Below, one piece after another: positions 7,737 to 16,421 of a DNA stretch of 34,282 nucleotides; the first letter of the stretch is position 1, and the number at the start of each line of letters is the position of its first letter. This DNA comes from Sedimentisphaerales bacterium (lineage in GTDB: Bacteria > Planctomycetota > Phycisphaerae > Sedimentisphaerales > Anaerohalosphaeraceae), in contig JAFGGE010000135.1 of assembly GCA_016930745.1 (NCBI GenBank), positions 1-34,282 on the forward strand. The letters are read 5' to 3'. The notes below the pieces were generated by a model that made no database searches, was not told the origin of the DNA, and saw only the letters and a program-made list of their open reading frames with translations. The position numbers and the translations under genes were made by a program.

Positions 7737-8488
7737 GATACTCCAATCCCATTCTGTACCAGGGCCTCTTTAATATCGGGGATCGTCGCTCGATTGTAAT
7801 GCAGCATCGAAGCCACCGCCACCGCATCGCACCGGGTTCGGTCAGCCAAATCCACCACATCCGTAGGCATCTTGGCCCCGCCGGCGGCGATGACGGGAAT
7901 CGTCACGGCCTGCAGGGCCTGCAGGATAAAATCGATTTGGAATCCATTGCCTGTTCCATCGCGGTCTACGGAAGTGACCAGGGCCTCGCCGGCGCCAAGC
8001 TGCTCGACTTGTTTGATCCAGTCCAACGCATCCATACCCGTTTTTTCTCGACCATTGTCCACGAAGATTTCCCATCGGTTCCCCGGGCGGCTTTTAACCT
8101 GGAGCGAGGCGACCACGCCCTGAGAACCAAGGACAGAGACAATGTCCTTTATAAGCGGCGGATGTTTTACGGCGGCCGTATTGACGGTTACGCGATCGGC
8201 CCCGCTTCGCAATAAAGCGACCGCATCCTCGACCCGGCGAATGCCGCCGCCGACGGTCATGGGAATAAAGATCTCGGAGGCGGCCTGCTGTACGATCTCG
8301 GTCAGGTTGTCCCGGCCATAGAGGCTGGCGACGGTATCGATATAAAGAAGCTCATCGGCCCCCTGTCGGTAATATCGTGCGGCCAGGTCCTGCGGCTTGC
8401 CCATGATGCGCAAGCCGTCATATCGGATGCCCTTAACGACGTTGGGCCCCTTGATATCGAGCCGAGCTATGATACGAGGCTTGTACAT
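7727..8488 (-). CDS. hisF: HisF-like TIM barrel, divergent (Asp130 replaced)
   Basis: The protein is 253 aa, standard HisF size, a (beta/alpha)8 barrel that partners HisH. Aligned from memory and without gaps up to this point with Thermotoga maritima HisF, it keeps D11 (ARLDIKG), R5, E46 and a basic residue at 99 (R for K). E168 matches the gate Glu167. Position 130 is Gln (VVASLQVK) where the histidine enzyme has catalytic Asp130. Phosphate-loop stretches TVGGGIRR and AAGGAKM are present. Losing Asp130 while keeping the gate fits a barrel that still channels ammonia but no longer closes the imidazole ring. The ATG at 8488 overlaps asnB by 22 bp; an upstream in-frame ATG at 8530 would overlap it further and adds nothing HisF-like. 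It probably serves the amidotransferase at 17,169-18,413. Confidence 0.9.
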   Translation of the reverse strand: MYKPRIIARLDIKGPNVVKGIRYDGLRIMGKPQDLAARYYRQGADELLYIDTVASLYGRDNLTEIVQQAASEIFIPMTVGGGIRRVEDAVALLRSGADRVTVNTAAVKHPPLIKDIVSVLGSQGVVASLQVKSRPGNRWEIFVDNGREKTGMDALDWIKQVEQLGAGEALVTSVDRDGTGNGFQIDFILQALQAVTIPVIAAGGAKMPTDVVDLADRTRCDAVAVASMLHYNRATIPDIKEALVQNGIGVSCH

Positions 8489-10266
8489 GAGGTCATTACA
8501 AAATCGGAGCCTCCGGCAGGGCCGTCGCAATAGAAAGACAGATTGACCAATTGCCAGATATAGAAGGAATTTTCCGTTTCGTTTATTCGATAGAAGCGTT
8601 CGAATCGGTCAAAATATTTCGGCTCCAGGATTTCTGCTCGCCGCAATACGCCGATCCGATCCCGGACCCATTCTTTTAATTCGTTATGGAACCATGCCGT
8701 CTGGGGCGTCACGACCGAACGTTTGGGGATATCGTAAACGCCGGGCAGGTGGCGACGGATAATGGCTCGTAACGGGGCCTTGTTGAGACCGTCGGCATAT
8801 TTGGTTTTGTGGTCGAACGCCAGCCCATACGCCAGCACATGATGATCCAGGAGGGGAAATCGCACTTCCCGCCCGCAGGCCATCGAGGCGCGGTCGTGAA
8901 AACGGAGGGTTCGCGGAATTTTGTTCATGAGGATATCATGCCGCTGAATGGTCCGCAGCCAGTCGATTTCTTTTGTGGCGGGAGACGCCGAATTGTCCCG
9001 CCTGTCTGTCAAATCCATATGGCTCTGAAATCCGGAAGCGATCAGGGCCTCGGCGGTCTGTACGACGGCTTGCCTATCGGCGTGGCAGGACAGCAGAAGC
9101 TTATTCAGCAATTCGGGCTCCCGGCCGGATCGATAGAGATCATACATTGCCATATACGCATGGCTCAGGTAGCCGCCGAAGGTCTCATCGCCGCCCTGCC
9201 CTTCGATCGAGACAATAGCTCCATCGGACCGCTGGACCTGATTCATTTTATAATAGGCGATAACAGGAATCCCTCCAAACGGTTCATCCTCGAAGAAATG
9301 AAGCTGCGCGGCCAGAACGGGCACCTCTTCGGCGGACAGAAAGACTTTGTGATTCTCCACCCCGATCCTTTGACAATAGTCCTGCACAAAGCCGGATTCG
9401 TCGAACCGGTCCTCGTGGTAGGCCATGGTATAGGTGACCAGCGGATAGCCCCAGCCCCAGACTTCCTTGGTTTTCAGGAGAACGGCGGTGCTGTCGGTGC
9501 CGCCGCTGTAATGCAGGGAAATGGGCACATCGCTTCGCAGACGCAATCGAACCGATTCGGCAAAACGATGTTCATATTCTTCGACGGTGAGGGGACTTTC
9601 CATCAGATTCCGACAGGTTTGCATGAGGTCATAGTAACATCGGTCCTGAAGGCGGCCGTCGGAAAATCGAATCCAATGGCCCGGCCGGACCTGCCGGATA
9701 CGCGTATAAAAAGTAGATTCGCCGCAGGGATATCGGCCCGCATCCAGGTATTCCATGATACGGCCGGAATCCAGATGCAAATTAAGCAGGTTGGAAAAAC
9801 ATTTGATTTCCGAGGCGAAATAGATGCCCTCGTCGGTCTGAAGATAATACAGCGGTTTGATGCCGAAACGGTCGCGAATCAAATAGATGTGGTTTTTTTC
9901 CCGGAACCAGACGGCGATCGCAAACATACCGTTAAGCAAATCCAATCGGTCCAGGCGGTATCGTGCAAAAAATTCGGTCAGGACGCACGTATCCCCTTTG
10001 TCGGTCAGATCGGTCCGCCCCATCCACTCGGCAATTTCCCGGTAATTATAAATCTCTCCGTTGAACACCAGGATAACCGATCCGTCCTGCGAGATCATGG
10101 GCTGACGGGCATCGTGCTGCCTGCCGAGAATGGCCAGCCGCCAATGGCGCAGATACAAATCGTCGCATTGGATTTGGCCCGTCCAGTCCGGTCCCCGATG
10201 GGACAGGGAGGGCATTGTCCGTGCTTTCTCAATACTGCCTTGAAATGTTCCTGTAAAGCCGCACAT
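8467..10266 (-). CDS. asnB: Asparagine-synthetase-like amidotransferase, copy 1
   Basis: The protein is 599 aa, full length for the AsnB family. The N-terminal class II glutaminase begins MCGF, so Cys2 is the nucleophile after Met removal; HRGPD (23-27) and FNGEIYNY (68-75) follow. The synthetase half has the PP-loop SGGTDS at 254-259 and EGQGGDETFGGY. It should activate a carboxylate as the acyl-AMP and amidate it with glutamine-derived ammonia. In polysaccharide loci such enzymes (WbpS-like) are proposed to make uronamides rather than asparagine. The start is fixed by the obligatory MCG. The 34-bp gap before it holds a GC-rich inverted repeat (10276-10292). The 3' end overlaps hisF. It is clearly distinct in sequence from the copy at 12,399, so it is not a recent duplicate. 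Confidence 0.9.
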   Translation of the reverse strand: MCGFTGTFQGSIEKARTMPSLSHRGPDWTGQIQCDDLYLRHWRLAILGRQHDARQPMISQDGSVILVFNGEIYNYREIAEWMGRTDLTDKGDTCVLTEFFARYRLDRLDLLNGMFAIAVWFREKNHIYLIRDRFGIKPLYYLQTDEGIYFASEIKCFSNLLNLHLDSGRIMEYLDAGRYPCGESTFYTRIRQVRPGHWIRFSDGRLQDRCYYDLMQTCRNLMESPLTVEEYEHRFAESVRLRLRSDVPISLHYSGGTDSTAVLLKTKEVWGWGYPLVTYTMAYHEDRFDESGFVQDYCQRIGVENHKVFLSAEEVPVLAAQLHFFEDEPFGGIPVIAYYKMNQVQRSDGAIVSIEGQGGDETFGGYLSHAYMAMYDLYRSGREPELLNKLLLSCHADRQAVVQTAEALIASGFQSHMDLTDRRDNSASPATKEIDWLRTIQRHDILMNKIPRTLRFHDRASMACGREVRFPLLDHHVLAYGLAFDHKTKYADGLNKAPLRAIIRRHLPGVYDIPKRSVVTPQTAWFHNELKEWVRDRIGVLRRAEILEPKYFDRFERFYRINETENSFYIWQLVNLSFYCDGPAGGSDFVMTSCTSLVS

Positions 10267-10275
10267 GGTTCTGCG

Positions 10276-10292
10276 CCCGGCCGGTCGCCGGG
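10276..10292 (-). repeat. GC-rich inverted repeat before asnB copy 1
   Basis: CCCGGC and GCCGGG (six pairs) are separated by five bases, ten bases before the asnB start codon. No T-tract follows on the minus strand, so it is not an intrinsic terminator. A hairpin here could limit ribosome access to asnB; this is inference only. Confidence 0.35.
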
Positions 10293-10299
10293 GGAGGTC

Positions 10300-11337
10300 T
10301 TAGTCAAGCTGTGTTTTGCGGTAAAGGATGCGCATACTGTTGCCAAGTTTCGCCGCATCAATCACCGCCTGAACGGGTCCGGTCATGTCGCGCAGACTCT
10401 GAAAGTAACGAATCGAATCATGAGCCTCTTTCATGGCCAGATAATCTATGATATCCAGGCCGAAATAGTCCAGACGGATCATCTCGAATCCGCTTTGTAC
10501 GGCCAGATAGTCCAAGGAATCGGGATCGAAAAAACACAGGTGATTAAACGGCGCGATCATATTGTGTTCGCCGCCCATGAGAAAAATCGACAGGGAATGG
10601 ATATTGGGAGTAAAGACCAGAATATGCCCATCGGGCCGCAGTTTTGGGTACGTCTGGCGCATCCAGCGGACGGGATCGTTCACATGTTCGATGACGTCAA
10701 ACATCGTAATCAGCGAATACCGCTCATCGGATTCGTCCGCCAGAGGCGTGTCTGCCACATCCAAATCCATCTCCCGACAGACCTGCAGGCAGTGCGGACT
10801 GATTTCCAGGCCTCGCGCGGGAACGCCGACATCCCTCAGATAACTGAGGAAATAGCCGGGACCACACCCCACATCCAGCACCAGGTCCTCTTCCGTGCCG
10901 AATCCGGGAAGAAGCTCGCGAAGATATTGCATACGCTCGACGGCAAATGTCTGCTTGCGATATTCAAACGTGGATAATAGTTCGCGTTTGAGATCTTCTT
11001 TCATCAGGGCGGTACGGTGCAGGTCAAATGTCTCCAAACGTGCCCTATCGACGTTAGGCGAAACGGCCGAACAGGTTCGGCATTGAAACAGAGGATAGTT
11101 TTCATACTGTACGAACAGGGATTTGTCCCGCCCCCCGCAAAGGGGACAGACGAACAAGGAAGCGGGCCGGATACAGTCGGCAAGTTCGGCCATGAGCTTC
11201 TTCCGATCGGCGATCATATCCGCATGGAAATTAGGGCTGCGAAGCTTATACAAATCGATGTCGAATAATCGATATCCATCGAGCAAATATCGATAGGCCG
11301 GGGGGAATTGGTGCGATTGAGGCTTGTCCTTCAACAT
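10300..11337 (-). CDS. SAM methyltransferase with N-terminal zinc ribbon
   Basis: The protein is 345 aa. A four-cysteine zinc ribbon (C64, C67, C86, C89; CPLCGG and CRTC) precedes a class I methyltransferase. Motif I is VLDVGCGPGYFLSYL (153-167); the acidic-loop strand is ARGLEISPHC and a SLITMFDVIEHVNDP stretch follows. The architecture matches many sugar or glycan methyltransferases in O-antigen loci. The ATG at 11337 overlaps the stop of the upstream methyltransferase (ATGTTGA), which implies coupled translation. An upstream ATG at 11391 would overlap that gene by 61 bp and was not chosen. It sits between a second methyltransferase and asnB, suggesting that methylation and amidation act on the same residue. 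Whether the methyl goes to O, N or C cannot be told. Confidence 0.85.
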   Translation of the reverse strand: MLKDKPQSHQFPPAYRYLLDGYRLFDIDLYKLRSPNFHADMIADRKKLMAELADCIRPASLFVCPLCGGRDKSLFVQYENYPLFQCRTCSAVSPNVDRARLETFDLHRTALMKEDLKRELLSTFEYRKQTFAVERMQYLRELLPGFGTEEDLVLDVGCGPGYFLSYLRDVGVPARGLEISPHCLQVCREMDLDVADTPLADESDERYSLITMFDVIEHVNDPVRWMRQTYPKLRPDGHILVFTPNIHSLSIFLMGGEHNMIAPFNHLCFFDPDSLDYLAVQSGFEMIRLDYFGLDIIDYLAMKEAHDSIRYFQSLRDMTGPVQAVIDAAKLGNSMRILYRKTQLD

Positions 11338-12380
11338 GGCGGGGAAATGGCTTCCTGCAGAATCTTCTGTAATCTCTCGTGGTTTTCCCACACATTGACC
11401 TGTTTGGGACTGCGGTACAACTGGCTTGCCTTATACAATTTCAATGCCGTCATAAGCCTTTGTTCCGGTTTCATCGAAGCGGCCAGAAACTGCCGCATCA
11501 ATCGTATGGTTTCGTGGATGCAATCCTGGGCATAGGGAATGTCCGTCCATTGGTCCACATGGTCTGGAAAGGGGAGATGTATTCGCCTCATAAGCCGCGG
11601 TTCACCAAGCCGATAATTTAAAGACCAGCCCTGGCCGGCGTGACTGGCATCGGCGTGATCATAGAGAGGAAAGGATTGCTTCAATATTGGGGTAAAACCA
11701 TGGGCTCCAAACCACGTATTGACCTGCTCGGGATCGAACAATCGCAATACAGGCACAAAAAAATCGTCATATAAATCCTGATATAATACCCCGGAATCCG
11801 GCGTATCGCCCCATTCTCTGTGAAATAGACGATCCGCCTGTTCGGCATCGTCGAACCGGATGAAACGGCGGATAAAATCCACGACGAAAAATGCAAGACA
11901 ACCGCTGCGATAGATCCGGAAAAAAAGACGAGCGTCGGGATTGAGGACGTTAAATAGGGTATGCATGGCTCCCGCCGGATCATGCAGATGATGCAGCACG
12001 CCACTGAGGTAGACAAAATCGACGCGTTCGGAAATGCCAAGATCTTCGGCTTCGCAGATGTCTACCCGGCGGCTTTGAAGGTTCGAAAATCGGCTGCTTT
12101 GCCGGGTCAATTCATTCAGGTTCCCCACCGACTTGGAAGAAACATCAAAATGATAGATCTTTCGCGCCCCCAACTCGTGAAAGACCACGGCTTCGCGCCC
12201 TGTGCCGATATTCAAAACGTTTATGCCGGCAAGCTGCTCCGGCTGAATTCCGCTTTCGGCCAGATTCTTACGGACGATTCGGCGGGCCTGGTCCATGGCC
12301 GCCGGCCGCCGATTGTAAAGATCCTCATAGATGTGTCCATACACCTGCGTCATTTGTTCATCATGCGTTTCGGTCTTCAT
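11331..12380 (-). CDS. Class I SAM-dependent methyltransferase
   Basis: The protein is 349 aa. The SAM-binding core has a slightly unusual motif I, VLNIGTGREAVVF (55-67), then YHFDVSSKSVGNL for the ribose-binding acidic strand. VDFVYLSGVLHHLHDP gives the motif IV/post-IV region. The C-terminal 180 residues (YRSGCLAFF onwards) have no family hallmark I know and probably bind the acceptor. The ATG at 12380 has AAGGA six bases upstream and lies 18 bp after the stop of the second asnB. Together with the next gene it forms a methyltransferase pair between the two AsnB genes. Substrate unknown; a sugar carboxamide or hydroxyl is a guess from position. Confidence 0.83.
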   Translation of the reverse strand: MKTETHDEQMTQVYGHIYEDLYNRRPAAMDQARRIVRKNLAESGIQPEQLAGINVLNIGTGREAVVFHELGARKIYHFDVSSKSVGNLNELTRQSSRFSNLQSRRVDICEAEDLGISERVDFVYLSGVLHHLHDPAGAMHTLFNVLNPDARLFFRIYRSGCLAFFVVDFIRRFIRFDDAEQADRLFHREWGDTPDSGVLYQDLYDDFFVPVLRLFDPEQVNTWFGAHGFTPILKQSFPLYDHADASHAGQGWSLNYRLGEPRLMRRIHLPFPDHVDQWTDIPYAQDCIHETIRLMRQFLAASMKPEQRLMTALKLYKASQLYRSPKQVNVWENHERLQKILQEAISPPC

Positions 12381-12398
12381 TCGAATTCCTTTGGGAGC

Positions 12399-14282
12399 TT
12401 ACACAACCATGCTTATATATGGCTCCCGATAAAGATCCTGATGGAGTCTCAGCCATCGCCCCAGAAGATAGATGCGCAACCAGCTATCCGCACGCAGGGG
12501 ATCCTGACGCTGACGATCCTCCTCAAAAAGGCGGGCGGCGTTCGGCTGCAGGAATGGCTCGTGCGCTCCTTTGGAATCCCCCAGCAGATCCCGCATGGGT
12601 TCATACAAAAGGTCGTAGATAAAATGGGCATTGTTGCCGGGACGGGGACTTTTGCAGCGTCGAAGGAGAACCGATTCGGGCAAGACGTTCCGCATGGCTT
12701 TTCGCAGCATGGCTTTGTTCCGGCCGGCCTGCATAAATTCCCCATATTCATGCGAAATAACATACTCCAGAAAAATATGATCGAGAAACGGCACTCTGGC
12801 CTCAATCCCATGAGCCATGCTGTTGCGATCTTCCATCCGCAGGACATACGGGATGTCCCATTGCGTCAGATGCTCTCGGAGGTGTCCGGCAAAGGGTTCG
12901 CCCGGTTCTGCCGTATCCATAGGATATTGCGGTTGGGAGACGATATCTTCATAAGTTCTTCTAAATTCAGAGTTTATCAAGGCATATGCGGAATGGTTTT
13001 CTTGTCCGCTGGCGCCGGAGGAAATGCATCGACAATACTGTTCGAGCTTCTTAATAATACGGTCTCGTTCTATTTCCATGAAGGATTCGGCCCCTTTCAG
13101 GGTTTGATCGAATGCAGTCCATCGGCCGGCTTTTTTCAGACAATACAGGTAGGGATACAGCAACCGACGATAGCCGGCGAGGACTTCGTCCCCCCCTTCC
13201 CCCACGAGTAACACCTTTATGCCTTGTTCTGCGATCCGCCTGCGAAGCAGAAACTGATAAACACAACTGCTGGACTGAAACGGCTCATCATGGAATTGCA
13301 GGACCTGATCCGTCACTTCGGGGATGTTTTCCCATTCCAGCGGCAGATAAGCATGCCGGATACGGGTTTTATCCACAATCGCATCGATCCACTCGGATTC
13401 ATTCACCGTATACGGGGGAATCACGCTGAACGCCTGAATCTGTTCCGGCGTCGGGACCTGTCCTGCCGCCATGGCCGTCACCGACGAAGAGTCCATCCCC
13501 CCGCTGAGCGTACAGGCCAGGGGGACATCGCTTTGCAGATGAAGATGTATACTCCGGCAAAATTGGTCCCGGAATTCTTCTTCATGAAATGATTTTCGGC
13601 CCATCTCAGGAACATCCCAGTATCGTTCCAGAGAAAACCGCTCCTCTCGAATGGTACAACGATGGCCCGGCGGGATCGCCTTGATGGGGGCATAGAAAGT
13701 ATCCTGGGTGTCATCCACCCAGCAGCGCGCCAGATATTTGAAGATCGTTCTGTGATCCAGTTCAGGACTGTGATCCAGACAGGCCAGAATCGCCTTGATT
13801 TCGGAGGCCAGGATAATCCGATGTTCATCTCGATACCAATACAGGGGCTTGATCCCCAGCCGGTCGCGGGCGACGAATAATTGTTGCGTCAATAAATCCC
13901 AGATCACAAAAGCGAACATGCCCCGCAGATGAGAAAGACATTCCTGCCCCCAATGCTCAAAGGCTCGCAAAAGAACTTCGGTGTCGGATTGTCCGTGAAA
14001 TCCATACCCAAGCCGAATCAACTCGGAACGCAACTGCCGGTAGTTGTAAATTTCCCCGTTAAACACCAGAACAAACCGGCCGTCGTCGGTTAGCATGGGC
14101 TGGCGCCCTTTGGGGCTTGTGTCCAGGATGCTGAGCCGTTGAAAACTCACTGCCCAGCGATGATCGGCGTAGAATCCTTCATCATCCGGTCCGCGATGCG
14201 CCAGCAACCGACCGGCCTGCCTGATTTGCTGAGGGTCTAATCCCTGACCGGAGGGGGAATAGATGCCCACAAAACCGCACAT
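12399..14282 (-). CDS. asnB: Asparagine-synthetase-like amidotransferase, copy 2
   Basis: The protein is 627 aa, full length for AsnB. The glutaminase domain has Cys2 (MCGFVGIYSP), HRGPDDEGF (29-37) and FNGEIYNYRQLR; the synthetase domain has PP-loop SGGMDSSS (260-267) and VGEGGDEVLAGYRR. It is closer in appearance to the general XrtA/O-antigen-type AsnB than copy 1. It should transfer glutamine ammonia to a carboxylate, probably a hexuronic or other sugar acid in this locus, although free aspartate cannot be excluded. GGGAGG lies eight bases before the ATG. A 55-bp gap separates it from the preceding methyltransferase gene, and the following methyltransferase starts 18 bp after its stop. Confidence 0.9.
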   Translation of the reverse strand: MCGFVGIYSPSGQGLDPQQIRQAGRLLAHRGPDDEGFYADHRWAVSFQRLSILDTSPKGRQPMLTDDGRFVLVFNGEIYNYRQLRSELIRLGYGFHGQSDTEVLLRAFEHWGQECLSHLRGMFAFVIWDLLTQQLFVARDRLGIKPLYWYRDEHRIILASEIKAILACLDHSPELDHRTIFKYLARCWVDDTQDTFYAPIKAIPPGHRCTIREERFSLERYWDVPEMGRKSFHEEEFRDQFCRSIHLHLQSDVPLACTLSGGMDSSSVTAMAAGQVPTPEQIQAFSVIPPYTVNESEWIDAIVDKTRIRHAYLPLEWENIPEVTDQVLQFHDEPFQSSSCVYQFLLRRRIAEQGIKVLLVGEGGDEVLAGYRRLLYPYLYCLKKAGRWTAFDQTLKGAESFMEIERDRIIKKLEQYCRCISSGASGQENHSAYALINSEFRRTYEDIVSQPQYPMDTAEPGEPFAGHLREHLTQWDIPYVLRMEDRNSMAHGIEARVPFLDHIFLEYVISHEYGEFMQAGRNKAMLRKAMRNVLPESVLLRRCKSPRPGNNAHFIYDLLYEPMRDLLGDSKGAHEPFLQPNAARLFEEDRQRQDPLRADSWLRIYLLGRWLRLHQDLYREPYISMVV

Positions 14283-14337
14283 TCAGTCGGCCTCCCGATC
14301 AGAAAGAAGGGGATTGCATTGGATTGTCATCCTGTGT

Positions 14338-15450
14338 TTAAGGCTTTTCAAAGAAATACCGGTTTTCTCCAACTCCATACTTGACATCACAGAAAGGCAT
14401 TTGTCGATGAATCCGCTCGATCCGGTCGAAATCCGTCCCCCGAGTCAACCGCCGAACGGAAACAGCTCCGGCCTCCTGTAGCATTTGCTCCACCTGTTCG
14501 GGTCGGGAACGGATATTGATCGGGACCATGATATGGTCCAGGATGTAAAAACAGCGATGCGCAGGAACGCCCATAAGGGCAAACTGCCGCCTGGCCGATT
14601 CATAGGGCACATCCCGCATCACGGCCCGAAGCGTTTCGATGCAATCCCAGAAGATGCCACCCGGCGATTCGATCAGGTAAAGGAAGCCCTTGCCCCCCGG
14701 CTTCAGCACCCGCAGCAACTCCTCGATGCCTTTTTGCATATCCCGGGTATGATGCAAAACGCCGTTGGAAAAGACAAAATCAAAGGAGGCATCCGCAAAC
14801 GGAATGTCGAGGACAGAACTTTGCGTAAACGAAACACCATCCATGGTACAGGAGTCGGCGGTTTGTTGCGCATGAGCAATGCCTTCAATGGAACAATCCA
14901 ATCCGACCACTTCCTCAAAACCAAGACTGCGAAGTGCGAATGTATAGCGCCCCGCCCCGCAGCCGGCATCCAGGGCCCGCTTGCCCCGCATAAAGGAAAA
15001 ATCGAACCGGTTTCTTTCCAGACGCGTACGAAGAAGCCGCAACGGCTCATCAAAATAATGTTCTTCATCGAACTTATTAAACAGATTTCCATAATGCGAG
15101 CCGGTTTCCTGCTCCAGAGTCTCAAAGGCCTGTGAGGGCATCTGCGTATATGCCTCTGTGCGAAATGCAGCGGCTTTTAGTAACTCGGCATTGTCCTGCA
15201 GAATCGAGATAAAATGGGGAACCGGATCGTCGCTGCCGGCAAGTATTTTTTCCGTAGCATGGAAGATATCGTAGCAAATCAGGGTTTTAAGAGACCATGC
15301 GAAAGGCGTGGCGGCAAGCGCATCGGCCGTATGGATCAGCTCCCTGCAAGCATTCCCATACGGAATTGCTTTATGGACACATTCAACCGTGATTTGCCGA
15401 TCCCCATGTTCGGATATATTTCGGTTTTGAAGTTGTTGCCTTAATGTCAT
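14338..15450 (-). CDS. Class I SAM-dependent methyltransferase with long N-terminal extension
   Basis: The protein is 370 aa. Residues 1-150 are helical-looking and unrecognised. The methyltransferase core follows: ALDAGCGAGRYTFAL (159-173), VVGLDCSIEGIAHA and FDFVFSNGVLHHTRDM, then LKPGGKGFLYLIESPGG. The last third holds ILDHIMVPINIRSR and VRRLTRGTDF, a pattern seen in methyltransferases of the Methyltransf_11 type in glycan loci. The ATG at 15450 overlaps the upstream stop as ATGA, with GGATGG about seven bases before it. The longer frame, open to 15597, would overlap the previous gene by about 150 bp and its extra residues look like out-of-frame translation. Acceptor unknown. Confidence 0.85.
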   Translation of the reverse strand: MTLRQQLQNRNISEHGDRQITVECVHKAIPYGNACRELIHTADALAATPFAWSLKTLICYDIFHATEKILAGSDDPVPHFISILQDNAELLKAAAFRTEAYTQMPSQAFETLEQETGSHYGNLFNKFDEEHYFDEPLRLLRTRLERNRFDFSFMRGKRALDAGCGAGRYTFALRSLGFEEVVGLDCSIEGIAHAQQTADSCTMDGVSFTQSSVLDIPFADASFDFVFSNGVLHHTRDMQKGIEELLRVLKPGGKGFLYLIESPGGIFWDCIETLRAVMRDVPYESARRQFALMGVPAHRCFYILDHIMVPINIRSRPEQVEQMLQEAGAVSVRRLTRGTDFDRIERIHRQMPFCDVKYGVGENRYFFEKP

Positions 15451-16421
15451 TGGAATCCATCCGGGTGGGCCGCCTCGAAGTCCCGATCGATCTGGTCGAA
15501 CCGAGCAAGGAGTCCTTCCGGATTTTCGCGTTTGCCTTGTTCGATCGCCCGCAGTAACGGATCCATCCCTGCCATGTCCCCGGCTCTTCCGAGACAATAG
15601 ATGGCCCCGGGCCGGGTCGGACCGCAGATCGGCTCCTGGGTTGAAAAAACCGGCTCCCAGCCGTATTTGATCATTATCAGTTCAAATGAGGTCAGCGAGA
15701 AATAACGATGATGATTATGATTGAAATATTTTCGACTGTGCCCCTGCGGATTACCCCGCCCTTCCAGAAGGAGCAAACCCTGCGGTTTCGTTGCCCGACG
15801 GCAGAGTTGCAGGGTTCGATTCGGATCAAACACATGCTCCAGCGAACCCATGATCATGATCAGGTCATAGGTCTGCGGTTCGAGCGTCATATCTTCGGCG
15901 CTGACGGCCTCCAGCGGCAATCCCAGTTGTTCTTTGCCGTGCTGGACATATCCTACGTCCGGATCGGTCCCAAAGACCTGCCAGCCTGCCTCCAAAAACG
16001 GGACCATCATGCCCCCAGAGGAACAGCCTACATCCAGAAGTCGACCGGTTTTAGGCAAATAATCCGTTAGGGATTTCCGTAATATACGGCCCCGGCGAAT
16101 CTGGTCGTCAATGAATTCCTGCGACGGGCGGGAATTGCCGCACACGACATCGCGATAATGTCGGCTGTAATAGTCGTCATAAAATCGACGCTCAAATCGG
16201 GGATTTTGAAACAGGTAACCGCAGCGATTGCACGCCGCCACCGGCAGCCTGCCGAAACCGTCTTTGCCAAGATCTATAATTTCACGAATGATCGTACATT
16301 CCTCAAAGCCGCAGATTTCACAGGGAATCGTCTGTATGCGATATCGATCCTCCATCCCAAGGTGGGCCAGATATTCCCGGATGTAATCCGGCGTGGTCTT
16401 CCTGTCGGTTACTTGATGCAT
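15447..16421 (-). CDS. SAM methyltransferase with N-terminal zinc ribbon
   Basis: The protein is 324 aa. Two cysteine pairs form a zinc ribbon: C34 and C37 (CEIC), C64 and C67 (CNRC). The SAM core has LLDVGCSSGGMMV (128-140), VFGTDPDVGYVQHG and YDLIMIMGSLEHVFDP. A later HNHHRYFSLTSFEL stretch recalls the EHV-YF motif of sugar methyltransferases. GAAGGA five bases before the ATG supports the start, which overlaps the upstream stop by 13 bp. It belongs to a run of three adjacent methyltransferase genes that follows the amidotransferase. Acceptor unknown. Confidence 0.85.
   Translation of the reverse strand: MHQVTDRKTTPDYIREYLAHLGMEDRYRIQTIPCEICGFEECTIIREIIDLGKDGFGRLPVAACNRCGYLFQNPRFERRFYDDYYSRHYRDVVCGNSRPSQEFIDDQIRRGRILRKSLTDYLPKTGRLLDVGCSSGGMMVPFLEAGWQVFGTDPDVGYVQHGKEQLGLPLEAVSAEDMTLEPQTYDLIMIMGSLEHVFDPNRTLQLCRRATKPQGLLLLEGRGNPQGHSRKYFNHNHHRYFSLTSFELIMIKYGWEPVFSTQEPICGPTRPGAIYCLGRAGDMAGMDPLLRAIEQGKRENPEGLLARFDQIDRDFEAAHPDGFQ

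Noticed and set aside
7092..8488. HisH and HisF as part of histidine biosynthesis
   Set aside because: No other histidine gene is near, HisF lacks Asp130, and a WbpG/PseA-type amidotransferase shares the locus; a sugar amidination role fits better.
10276..10292. GC-rich hairpin as an intrinsic terminator
   Set aside because: No T-tract follows on the transcribed strand and the asnB start codon is only ten bases away.
8809..10977. 722-codon open frame on the plus strand, the longest in the window
   Set aside because: Covers asnB copy 1 and the neighbouring methyltransferase in antisense. Long antisense frames are expected from the codon bias of these genes, and the translation resembles no known protein.
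11961..13211. 416-codon open frame on the plus strand
   Set aside because: Antisense to a methyltransferase and asnB copy 2, both with intact catalytic motifs.
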